Part shown: one piece after another, positions 1-7,359 of the stretch | Layout of the letters: each line of letters starts with the position of its first letter | Position numbering within the stretch: position 1 is the stretch's first letter | Assembly (NCBI GenBank): GCA_025463005.1 | Contig: JAOAPR010000112.1 | Coordinates: forward strand, 1 to 64,000 | Direction of reading: 5' to 3' | DNA length: 64,000 bases | From: Bryobacterales bacterium | GTDB taxonomy: Bacteria > Acidobacteriota > Terriglobia > Bryobacterales > Bryobacteraceae | Notes under the pieces: generated by a model | Seen by the model: the letters and a program-made list of their open reading frames with translations, nothing else | Database searches by the model: none | Told to the model about the DNA's origin: nothing | Program-made: the position numbers and the translations under genes

Positions 1-22
1 ATAATCGGCGCGAGCGAGTGAT

Positions 23-1696
23 ATGCAAAAGCCGGTGATATTGACAGTCGACGACGATGCGGACGTGCTGCGAGCCATCGAGCGCGATCTGAAGAAACAC
101 TACGAGGACAAGTACCGGGTGCTGCGAGCCGATTCCGGGAAGGCGGCGCTAGATCTCTTGGGCAGGCTGCAAGTGCGGAATGAGGCTGTGGCCCTTATGC
201 TTGTGGATCATCGCATGCCTCAAATGAATGGCGTGGAGATGCTCCAGGAAGCGATCAAACTCTACCCCGACGCCAAGCGCACGCTGCTCACGGCTTACGC
301 CGACACCGATGCCGCCATCCGGGCGATCAACGATGTCCAGCTCAACCATTACTTACTGAAACCCTGGGATCCTCCTGAAACGCAGCTATTTCCGGTTCTC
401 GACGATCTACTGAATGACTGGTACGCCGATTACCATCCGCCCTTTGAAGGGCTTCGGGTGCTCGGCACTCGCTGGTCGTCCAAATCCTATGATGTGCGCA
501 ACTTCCTGGCGCGAAATCAGGTCCCGTATCAGTGGCTGGACGCGGATGCAGCCGACCGAGACCAGGAAGTAGGGCGCCTCATGAAGAGTCTGGCTCCTGA
601 GGATCTTAAGCTGCCCGTGGTGCTGTTCCCGGACGGGAATTGCGTTGCCGACCCTCTGACCCAGGACCTCGCCGAAAGGCTCGGGCTGAGGACCCGCGCA
701 GGTCTGGAGTTTTACGACCTCGCGATCGTCGGCGGTGGACCCGCAGGGCTGGCCGCTGCAGTCTATGGCGCATCAGAGGGATTAAAGACCGTCATGGTGG
801 AGCGGGAGGCACCCGGAGGACAAGCAGCCCTCAGCTCGCGCATCGAGAACTACCTCGGCTTTCCATCCGGCCTGACTGGCGGCGACCTCACGCGCAGAGC
901 TGTCGCTCAAGCGCGGCGGTTCGGCGTGGAAATTGTATCCCCTCGGGAGGCAACCGCGTTGCGTGCCGATGGACCCTATCGCTACCTGCGCCTCAACGAT
1001 GGGACTGAGTTGTCCTGTCACGCGATGCTGCTGGCTACCGGCGTTCAGTGGCGCAAGCTGGACATTCCCGGTATTGATCGCTTGCAAGGCGCGGGCGTTT
1101 ATTACGGCGGTACGGCCACTGAGGCGATCTCCTGCCGAAATGAGGATGTCTATATCATTGGCGGCGCCAATTCGGCTGGACAGGCCGCGATGTTCTTTTC
1201 AAGCTATGCGAGCCAAGTGGTCATGCTGGTGCGCGGCGATTCGCTGGGCGCCACCATGTCCCAATATCTGATCGAGCAGATTCAAGCCACTCCCAACATT
1301 CGCGTCGAATATCGCTCGCGTGTGACGGAGGTGCACGGCGAGGATCGTCTGGAATCGGTTTCCATCATCTGCGATCGGACCGGCGATATGAGTCGCGTGC
1401 CGGCGAATTCACTGTTTGTGTTCATCGGCGCTGAGCCGCACACTGGCTGGCTGGACGGAACCGTGGAGCGAAACGAGCGAGGATTCATTTTGACGGGTCC
1501 GGATCTGTTCAAATCCGGCAAGCGGCCGAAGGGCTGGGCGCTGGAACGCGATCCCAGCCTGCTGGAGACAAATATTCCGGGCGTTTTTGCGGTTGGCGAC
1601 GTTCGTTATGGGTCGGTGAAGCGGGTCGCCTCCGGCGTGGGCGAAGGCTCTGTCGCCATCCAGTTCGTTCATCAATACTTGAGTAACGTATCGTGA
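23..1696 (+). CDS. Receiver domain fused to thioredoxin-reductase-like flavoprotein lacking CxxC
   Basis: A 557-residue three-part protein. Residues 1-125 form a response-regulator receiver with the acidic patch at D10-D12, phospho-acceptor D62 (LVDHRMP), T90 and K113 (LLKPW). Residues about 143-222 look glutaredoxin-like but lack a CxxC. Residues 230-557 are a thioredoxin-reductase-type FAD/NAD(P)H module: FAD-binding GGGPAG at 237-242, a second dinucleotide motif IIGGANSAG near 378 and the C-terminal FAD motif GVFAVGD near 520. Where thioredoxin reductases carry CATC (after GVYY, about 358-371) the sequence reads GGTATEAISC, so the redox-active pair is absent and disulfide reductase activity is doubtful. 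An in-frame TAA at 2-4 shows that 23 is the earliest possible start. The next gene starts in a 4-base GTGA overlap, so the two are probably co-translated. A phosphorylation-controlled flavin/NAD(P)H sensor or oxidoreductase is my inference. Confidence 0.88.
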   Translation: MQKPVILTVDDDADVLRAIERDLKKHYEDKYRVLRADSGKAALDLLGRLQVRNEAVALMLVDHRMPQMNGVEMLQEAIKLYPDAKRTLLTAYADTDAAIRAINDVQLNHYLLKPWDPPETQLFPVLDDLLNDWYADYHPPFEGLRVLGTRWSSKSYDVRNFLARNQVPYQWLDADAADRDQEVGRLMKSLAPEDLKLPVVLFPDGNCVADPLTQDLAERLGLRTRAGLEFYDLAIVGGGPAGLAAAVYGASEGLKTVMVEREAPGGQAALSSRIENYLGFPSGLTGGDLTRRAVAQARRFGVEIVSPREATALRADGPYRYLRLNDGTELSCHAMLLATGVQWRKLDIPGIDRLQGAGVYYGGTATEAISCRNEDVYIIGGANSAGQAAMFFSSYASQVVMLVRGDSLGATMSQYLIEQIQATPNIRVEYRSRVTEVHGEDRLESVSIICDRTGDMSRVPANSLFVFIGAEPHTGWLDGTVERNERGFILTGPDLFKSGKRPKGWALERDPSLLETNIPGVFAVGDVRYGSVKRVASGVGEGSVAIQFVHQYLSNVS

Positions 1697-3105
1697 TCTC
1701 TCCACGCTTGCCCGAACAACCATCCTTGGAAGCCGCGTTGCGGCAGATCGCGATATTTTCGGATCTCACCGATGATCAACTGCGATGGTTTGCCTCCAGC
1801 GGGGAGGAGCTTCGGCTCGCTCCTGGAGAGGCTCTGTTGCACGAAGGCGATCCGGCAGACGCATTATTCGTTTTGCTCGAAGGTGAGATGCGAGGGCGCC
1901 GCGAGAACGGGGGAGGCGATGGTCCTGCCTTTGTGGGACGGGCCGGCGAGGTGACCGGCATGCTCCCGTTCTCCCGCATGACGACTTTCTCATTGACTGC
2001 CCGGGCGACTGCGCCTTCCTGGATTCTGCGCCTGCACAAAGATCACTTCCCGGAGATGCTCGAACGCATTCCTAAGCTGCTGCCGCGGCTGGTCGGCGTT
2101 CTGGCCGATCGAATCCGGGAGTACAGCCGGGCGGAACAGCAACGCGATAAATTGAGCGCGCTCGGCAAGCTTTCTGCCGGATTGGCTCACGAACTCAATA
2201 ACCCCGCTTCCGCGGCCGGGCGGGCCGCCGAGGGTCTTCGAGAGTACATGCGGGAACTTCGCCGGATCAATAAGTTACTGGACGAAACCTCTCTTTCCTG
2301 TGAGGAGCGCTCGTCGCTGGCTTCGTTGGAGGAGCATCTCCTCGACCAGTTGGCGTCCGCGACTCCGCGGGATGCGCTGGAACAAAGCGATCTGGAGGAA
2401 GAATTAGTCTCCTGGTTGAACCGGCGCAGCATACCGAATGCACCCAGGCTCGCCTCAGGGCTCATCGAAGCCGGCGTCGATCGAGCCGCGCTGGAGAAAC
2501 TAGGCGCGAAGTTTCGAGGAGAGGTTCTATCCCGGATTCTTTCGCGCGTCGTATCGTCCGTGGGCGCTGAAAGACTCACGCGGGAGATCGAAGCGAGCAC
2601 TGGACGCATCTCCGAATTGGTCCGCGCGATCAAAGAGTACACCTACATGGACCAAGCGCCGGAACAGGAGGTCGACGTTCATCGCGGCATCGAGAGCACG
2701 CTCACGATGCTGAAATTCCGGCTCAAACACGGCGTCGATGTGAAGCGCGACTTTGATCCCGCCCTGCCCAGGGTCTTCGCCCACGGAAGCGAATTGAACC
2801 AGATCTGGACCAACCTTATCGACAATGCCATCGATGCGATGGGAGGCAAGGGGGAGTTAAGAATCCGGACTTCGAGAGAGCTGGATTTCCTTCTCGTTGA
2901 AATCATCGACAACGGGCCGGGCATTCCCGACTCCGTAAAGCCTCACATCTTCGAGCCATTCTTTACGACGAAAGGCGTCGGCGAAGGCACTGGAATGGGT
3001 CTGGATACCGTTTACCGAATCGTGCGTAGCCATCGTGGAGAAATCTCTGTTGACTCCAAACCGGGGAGAACCAGCTTCCAGGTGCGACTGCCGCTAAAGG
3101 CTTAA
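1693..3105 (+). CDS. Cyclic-nucleotide-binding sensor histidine kinase
   Basis: A 470-residue protein with no predicted membrane segment. Residues about 18-140 form a cyclic nucleotide-binding (CAP/Crp-type) beta-roll (EALLHEGDPADALFVLLEGE). A dimerisation/phospho-acceptor helix follows with H166 in LSAGLAHELNNP. The C-terminal HATPase_c domain shows an N box (LNQIWTNLIDNAID), G1 (DNGPGIP) and G2 (GEGTGMGLD). It begins with GTG overlapping the previous stop by 4 bases. Since the upstream partner carries a receiver domain, the simplest reading is a cognate pair in which this cytosolic kinase phosphorylates D62 of the flavoprotein. The ligand of the cNMP-like domain cannot be told from sequence. 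There is no output DNA-binding domain in the operon. Confidence 0.9.
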   Translation: MISPRLPEQPSLEAALRQIAIFSDLTDDQLRWFASSGEELRLAPGEALLHEGDPADALFVLLEGEMRGRRENGGGDGPAFVGRAGEVTGMLPFSRMTTFSLTARATAPSWILRLHKDHFPEMLERIPKLLPRLVGVLADRIREYSRAEQQRDKLSALGKLSAGLAHELNNPASAAGRAAEGLREYMRELRRINKLLDETSLSCEERSSLASLEEHLLDQLASATPRDALEQSDLEEELVSWLNRRSIPNAPRLASGLIEAGVDRAALEKLGAKFRGEVLSRILSRVVSSVGAERLTREIEASTGRISELVRAIKEYTYMDQAPEQEVDVHRGIESTLTMLKFRLKHGVDVKRDFDPALPRVFAHGSELNQIWTNLIDNAIDAMGGKGELRIRTSRELDFLLVEIIDNGPGIPDSVKPHIFEPFFTTKGVGEGTGMGLDTVYRIVRSHRGEISVDSKPGRTSFQVRLPLKA

Positions 3106-3108
3106 ATT

Positions 3109-3375
3109 ATGGATGAATGTAAGCATTTAGATCAAATCAAAGATGTCCAGCCACACACGAAGGGTTGCGAAGAGTGCTTGAAAATGGGGGATCGGTGGGT
3201 GCATCTTCGCCTCTGCCTAAGCTGTGGGCACGTCGGCTGCTGCGATTCATCGAAGAACAAGCATGCCACCAAGCATTTTCATAGCACCAAGCATCCGATC
3301 ATGCGCTCGCTCGAGCCCGGGGAAGATTGGGGATGGTGTTTTGTGGACCAAGTGGAGCTGGATTTCGCGTCGTAA
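3109..3375 (+). CDS. UBP-type zinc finger protein
   Basis: An 88-residue protein that is almost entirely one ZnF-UBP domain. Cysteines and histidines are arranged as in the family: CKHL near the N-terminus, CEECLKMG, LCLSCGHVGCCDSS, then HATKHFHSTKHP and the W-C-F end. In eukaryotes this fold binds the C-terminus of ubiquitin; bacterial stand-alone versions have no assigned role. It starts 3 bases after the kinase stop, so it belongs to the same transcription unit. A zinc-binding partner or adaptor for the flavoprotein/kinase pair is an inference from position only. Confidence 0.88.
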   Translation: MDECKHLDQIKDVQPHTKGCEECLKMGDRWVHLRLCLSCGHVGCCDSSKNKHATKHFHSTKHPIMRSLEPGEDWGWCFVDQVELDFAS

Positions 3376-3402
3376 GGCTTAGCTGAAAAGGAGCGTCTCC
3401 GG

Positions 3403-3990
3403 ATGTTCGAAAGCATTCTCTGCCAGGTGACGGAGTACGACCCCGCGATTCTAGAATCGTTGATTGAGCTTGCAGTAGAAATAGCACGCGAGGGACGCGA
3501 AGGAAGACGCGTCGGCACGTTGTTTACGCTTGGAGACGAAGATGCCGTTATGGCGAGGTCGCGGTCGTTGATTTTGAATCCTTTGGAAGGCCACCCCGAA
3601 AGCGCGCGCCACATCACCGATCCGAATCTCCGCGGCACGATTAAAGAACTGGCGCAATTGGACGGAGCGTTTGTAGTGAGCGCTGCTGGCATTGTTGTAG
3701 CCGCTTGCCGTTATCTGGATGCGGCCGCTTCGCCGATTGAGCTTCCCCTCGGGCTCGGCAGCCGTCACATTGCCGCCGCTCACATCAGTTCGGCCACCCG
3801 CGCCGTTGGAATCGTGGTCTCGGAAAGCGCTGTCATTCGCCTCTTCTGTCACGGCGGATTGATCGGTGAAATCATTCCGGAACTTTGGATGCTGAAACGC
3901 TACGACTTCCAAAAAGGCAGCCCCATCGTGAAAGAGACCGTCGGAGATCTCGCCGTGATCACGCCGCGCCGTCGCCGGAGCGCATCCTAG
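3403..3990 (+). CDS. Diadenylate cyclase (DAC/DisA_N) domain protein
   Basis: A 195-residue protein made essentially of a DisA_N (DAC) domain, which condenses two ATP into c-di-AMP. The two family signatures are present: DGA at residues 87-89 (LDGAFVV) and RHxAA at 121-125 (GSRHIAA), followed by VSES where DAC proteins have VSEE/VSES. The N-terminal block GTLFTLGD...LNPLEGH matches stand-alone DacZ-like DAC proteins rather than DNA-scanning DisA: no helix-hairpin-helix DNA-binding part follows and there is no CdaA-type transmembrane region. A GGA-rich site (GAAAAGGAG) lies about 10 bases upstream. It sits 27 bases after the zinc finger gene, same strand. Activity is predicted from motifs only. 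Confidence 0.85.
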   Translation: MFESILCQVTEYDPAILESLIELAVEIAREGREGRRVGTLFTLGDEDAVMARSRSLILNPLEGHPESARHITDPNLRGTIKELAQLDGAFVVSAAGIVVAACRYLDAAASPIELPLGLGSRHIAAAHISSATRAVGIVVSESAVIRLFCHGGLIGEIIPELWMLKRYDFQKGSPIVKETVGDLAVITPRRRRSAS

Positions 3991-4020
3991 CAGAGCCGCC
4001 AGGCCGCCGAAGAGTATCGT

Positions 4021-4042
4021 CAGGCACCAATGTTGGTGCTTG
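4021..4042. repeat. Inverted repeat (10-base arms, 2-base centre)
   Basis: CAGGCACCAA and TTGGTGCTTG flank TG; pairing is complete if one G-T pair is allowed. It begins 31 bases after the diadenylate cyclase stop. No T-run follows, so it is not a classic intrinsic terminator; it may be a transcript-end hairpin or a dimeric protein site. Confidence 0.5.
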
Positions 4043-4111
4043 GGCGCTCTCTCGGAATCCCCCGCCGCTTCTGATGCATCCAATCGCGTGGAGGATGTAC
4101 AGCTCGAAGAG

Positions 4112-4141
4112 GTATGGGGACATTTCGTTTCCCCAGCATAC
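4112..4141. repeat. Imperfect inverted repeat in the leader of the STAS/START gene
   Basis: GTATGGGGA and TCCCC...ATAC pair around a 9-10 base centre, with an AGC bulge. It lies in the 211-base gap between the diadenylate cyclase and the next gene, 60 bases before the start at 4202. It could be an RNA leader hairpin or an operator. Apart from this and the repeat at 4021, I see nothing in the gap. Confidence 0.35.
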
Positions 4142-4201
4142 ATTGCAGGTATTCAGCTACGGTGACGCAGCCAATGGGCAATGCGTCCAATGGACAGGGG
4201 C

Positions 4202-5377
4202 ATGAATAGCTCACTTCAGCGAAGACAGGATTTGCGCTACTACATCCATGACGAGGCTGATACGTTCCGCTTCCAGTTGGCAGGCAGGTTGTCGAAAGAC
4301 GGTGCCCGCGACCTGGAACAGGCCTGGATCACTGCTTCCTCGGTGATCGGCGAGAGGCGCGTTATCGTCGACCTCAGTGACCTGACCAGCATCGACCCCG
4401 GCGGGCAGGAACTGCTTACTAGATGGCACGGCCAGGGTGCCCGGCTTGTAGCGATCTCTCATCAGGTGAAAGCGCGGCTCCAGTTGATGACGGATCAACC
4501 CATTGCGGTTCATTCCAGAGCGCCGGCAGCTGCCGTCCGGTGCCGTTTTCGGGCGATACGATTTTTCGTTCCGGCTTTCCTGATGCTCGTGTTCCCGCTG
4601 GGCGCGGCCAACCTCAAGAACGAGACGGTGAAAGCTTGGGACGAATACATTCAGGCGGTGAATCTCAGGATACGCGATCAAGTTGACTCCGGAAAATCTT
4701 TCCTGTGGGTGGACGAATCCCCGGAACGTGGTGCAAAAATCCGGGGAGGAGAAATTGTTGTCTCAGCCGCAGGCAAGAACGTCCCGAAAGACGTTCCCTC
4801 CGGACTGATTCACGATTGGATTGGCGCGGTCTTTATCCCGAACACCACGTTCGACCAGTTCCTGCCGGTGGTCCGTGATTACGCGCGTTACAAGGAGTTT
4901 TACCAGCCCGCCGTTATTGATTCCAAGCCTATCGCGTTGGGCAATGCCGAAGACCGCTTTTCGTTGCTCTTGGCGAATAAGTCATTGTTTCGGAAGACCG
5001 CAGTCGATAGCGATTACAGGTCTTCAGAATTTCGAGTGGATCATCGACGCCGATATACGGTTACCCAAACAACTCGCGTCCAGGAAATAGCGGATTTTGG
5101 CGCAGCCGGCCAGCACGCGCTGCCGGAGGATCAGGGCACCGGGCTTATCTGGCGTCTATTCGCCGTTACCCGGTTCGAGGAACGTGACGGTGGGATGTAT
5201 GTTGAAATCGAAGCGATTGCGTTGAGTCGCGATGTCCCGGCTTCGCTTCGTTGGTTCGTCGACCCGATTATTCGTCACGTGGCAAAAGCCTCGCTCATCA
5301 ACTCGCTTCAACAGACTCGTGATGCCGTGCGTTCGAACTCCGCGCCTGCGAATCGCACTGTCGCAGGAGGCCAATGA
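4202..5377 (+). CDS. STAS-like domain fused to secreted START-like domain
   Basis: A 391-residue protein. Residues about 8-95 resemble a STAS fold (FRFQLAGRLSKDG, VIVDLSDLTSIDPGG). A basic, then hydrophobic stretch follows near residues 115-135 (RFFVPAFLMLVFPLGAA) and looks exactly like a signal peptide or membrane anchor, although it sits in mid-protein. The remainder (about 140-390) resembles START/SRPBCC-like exported proteins common in Acidobacteria (LIHDWIGAVFIP, SRDVPASLRWFVDPI). I chose ATG 4202 because AGGGG lies 3-4 bases upstream; ATGs at 4181 and 4190 are in frame. If the fusion is real, the STAS part is cytosolic and the START part periplasmic. A false fusion of two ancestral genes is possible. 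Confidence 0.7.
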   Translation: MNSSLQRRQDLRYYIHDEADTFRFQLAGRLSKDGARDLEQAWITASSVIGERRVIVDLSDLTSIDPGGQELLTRWHGQGARLVAISHQVKARLQLMTDQPIAVHSRAPAAAVRCRFRAIRFFVPAFLMLVFPLGAANLKNETVKAWDEYIQAVNLRIRDQVDSGKSFLWVDESPERGAKIRGGEIVVSAAGKNVPKDVPSGLIHDWIGAVFIPNTTFDQFLPVVRDYARYKEFYQPAVIDSKPIALGNAEDRFSLLLANKSLFRKTAVDSDYRSSEFRVDHRRRYTVTQTTRVQEIADFGAAGQHALPEDQGTGLIWRLFAVTRFEERDGGMYVEIEAIALSRDVPASLRWFVDPIIRHVAKASLINSLQQTRDAVRSNSAPANRTVAGGQ

Positions 5378-5418
5378 TTCGCATTCTCGAAGGTCGTCTC
5401 GGATGTAAAGGAGACTCG

Positions 5419-5823
5419 ATGGCGCTCGCGATTGAACATCGGACGCAGGAGGGGATCGAGATTCTCGATCTCAGAGGTCGGCTAACCTTAGGAGAAGAGG
5501 ACTTGGTGCTCCGAGATGAGATCGACAAGGCGATAAGCGCGGGGCACACCCGTCTGGTGCTGGATCTTGGCAAGGTGACCGATATCGACACGACGGGCTT
5601 GGGCACACTCTTGTTCGCTCTGGCACAGCTTCGAAATGCCGGGGGTGGATTGGCCTTGGCTGACTTACGGCTTACCCACCTTAAACTACTGGTGCTTGCG
5701 AAGATGGAGGCAGTATTCGAGGTCTTCCACCAGGTCCAGGACGCGGTCAACAGCTTCTTCCCGGAACGCCAAATCCGGCACTATGACGTCTTGGAATTCG
5801 TGGAATCTATGGAGCCGAAGTAG
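5419..5823 (+). CDS. STAS-domain protein (anti-anti-sigma factor type)
   Basis: A 134-residue single STAS domain: EILDLRGRLTLGEEDL, then LVLDLGKVTDIDTTGLGTL, the usual strand-helix that in SpoIIAA-type proteins carries the phosphorylatable Ser/Thr (here T-T before GLG). An upstream in-frame ATG at 5374 overlaps the previous stop as ATGA, but AAAGGAG stands 5 bases before 5419 and the STAS fold begins there, so I prefer 5419. It follows a gene whose N-terminus is also STAS-like. No anti-sigma kinase or phosphatase is visible nearby. Confidence 0.83.
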   Translation: MALAIEHRTQEGIEILDLRGRLTLGEEDLVLRDEIDKAISAGHTRLVLDLGKVTDIDTTGLGTLLFALAQLRNAGGGLALADLRLTHLKLLVLAKMEAVFEVFHQVQDAVNSFFPERQIRHYDVLEFVESMEPK

Positions 5824-5975
5824 CCCCCCTGATCGCTGCTGCCCGCGGCGGCTAACGCTTTAGGTAAGACAAAGCCTGATTTTAGGCACTTGGTTTTGCG
5901 AGTGAACGGGTTTACTCTCAAAGAAGCAGGAACCCTCCTTAAACGCATTCTGAGCACCGAAACTCATCGAATCTT

Positions 5976-7352
5976 ATGTATGAATCGAATCACTTAGCCC
6001 AGTCATCAAAGGCTTTGTGGCGCGCGGATGCGCCGCAGGAGCAAAAATTGGACATTTCGAAGCGGCCGTTTGGCATATGGATGGCTGCCTGCCTGATCGG
6101 CATAACCGTCGCTGTCTCCGTGGGCTGCTCAAGTAGCTCACAAGGGGCGAAGACTACGGATCCGCCGGTCGTCGAGGTGGTGCAAGTCGAACAAAAGGAC
6201 GTTCCGATATACACCGAGTGGGTCGGCACGCTGGACGGAATGGTGAATGCCGACATCAAGGCCCAGGTGTCCGGCTATCTGCTGAGGCAGGATTATACGG
6301 AAGGCTCCTACGTGCAGAAGGGGCAGCTGCTCTTTGAAATCGATCCGCGGCCCTTCCAAGCGGTGGTCGATCAGGGCGAAGGCCAGCTCGCACAAGCCAA
6401 CGGGCAATTGGCGCAAGCGAAAGCGCAACTGACGCAAGCCGAAGCACAACTTGGCGTGGCTGAGGCAAATCAAGTCAGAACCCAGCTCGACGTAGACCGA
6501 TACGTGCCGCTTGCAAAACAGCAGGCCATTACCCAGCAGGATATGGACAACGCCACGCAGAACAACGTGGCGGCTAGAGCCCAGGCGCAGGCTGCGAAGG
6601 CGCAGATTGAAACGGCAAGAGCCCAGATCCAGGGGGCAAATGCGGCGATTCAGGCGGTTACTGCAACGGTGGAGACTGCAAAGCTCAACCTGAGCTTCAC
6701 CCGGCTCACGTCGCCGATCGACGGCCTCGCCGGCATGGCCATGCAACAAGTGGGCGCTCTGGTCAGTCCCGCCAGCGGACCCGTGACCACGGTCTCGACC
6801 GTGAATCCGATCAAGGCTTATTTCACCGCCAGCGAGCAGGAATATCTCGACTTTCATCGGCGCAACCCGACGCCGGCCACTCTGGACGCGGCGAGGAGGG
6901 GCTTGGTGCTGGAACTAATTTTGACGGACGGGAGCATTTATCCGCAGAAGGGAAGCTTCTACTTCGCGGACCGGGAAGTCAGTCCCGGCACCGGCACCAT
7001 TCGCGTAGCAGCTCTTTTCCCGAATCCAGGAAATCTGCTTCGCCCCGGACAGTACGGCAGGGTGCGTACCTCCCTAAGAACCAAGGAGGGCGCATTGCTC
7101 ATCCCACAGCGTGCAGTAACGGAGATGCAAGGGACCTACCAGGTCGCCGTCGTGGACAGCGGGAACAAGATCGCCATCCGGAACGTGAAAACCAGCGATC
7201 GGGTCGGCAACAGCTGGATTGTTGATGAAGGATTGAAGCCGGGTGAACGCGTGGTCGCCGAGGGCGTGCAGAAAGTTCGCGCCGGCATGGTTGTGAATCC
7301 GAAGCCGTACTCGCCGGAAACGGCGGGGGCGGCGGAACCGGCAGGAAAGTAA
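5976..7352 (+). CDS. RND efflux periplasmic adaptor lipoprotein (AcrA/MexA type)
   Basis: A 458-residue membrane-fusion protein that would bridge the inner-membrane pump and outer-membrane channel. After a longer than usual N-terminus (about 35 residues) comes a hydrophobic stretch and a lipobox VSVGC, so it is probably a lipoprotein. Then come the biotinyl-lipoyl half (VSGYLLRQDYTEGSYVQKG), a long alanine/glutamine-rich coiled-coil hairpin (about 130-220, repeated LAQA/QTQAEAQ), the second lipoyl half and the beta-barrel (FTASEQEYLDF, LRPGQYGRVR). It is first of three closely spaced genes (7- and 4-base gaps). The 150-base upstream gap has only a weak hairpin at 5900-5917. No local TetR/MarR regulator is present. 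Confidence 0.93.
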   Translation: MYESNHLAQSSKALWRADAPQEQKLDISKRPFGIWMAACLIGITVAVSVGCSSSSQGAKTTDPPVVEVVQVEQKDVPIYTEWVGTLDGMVNADIKAQVSGYLLRQDYTEGSYVQKGQLLFEIDPRPFQAVVDQGEGQLAQANGQLAQAKAQLTQAEAQLGVAEANQVRTQLDVDRYVPLAKQQAITQQDMDNATQNNVAARAQAQAAKAQIETARAQIQGANAAIQAVTATVETAKLNLSFTRLTSPIDGLAGMAMQQVGALVSPASGPVTTVSTVNPIKAYFTASEQEYLDFHRRNPTPATLDAARRGLVLELILTDGSIYPQKGSFYFADREVSPGTGTIRVAALFPNPGNLLRPGQYGRVRTSLRTKEGALLIPQRAVTEMQGTYQVAVVDSGNKIAIRNVKTSDRVGNSWIVDEGLKPGERVVAEGVQKVRAGMVVNPKPYSPETAGAAEPAGK

Positions 7353-7359
7353 ACCCTTC

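Noticed and set aside
3991-4201. A c-di-AMP riboswitch in the gap after the diadenylate cyclase gene
   Set aside because: Inverted repeats are present but I could not identify the conserved ydaO-type core, and the gap is short for it.
5824-5975. An intrinsic terminator or promoter for the RND operon
   Set aside because: The hairpin at 5900-5917 is short, needs a G-T pair and has no T-run; no convincing -35/-10 pair was seen.
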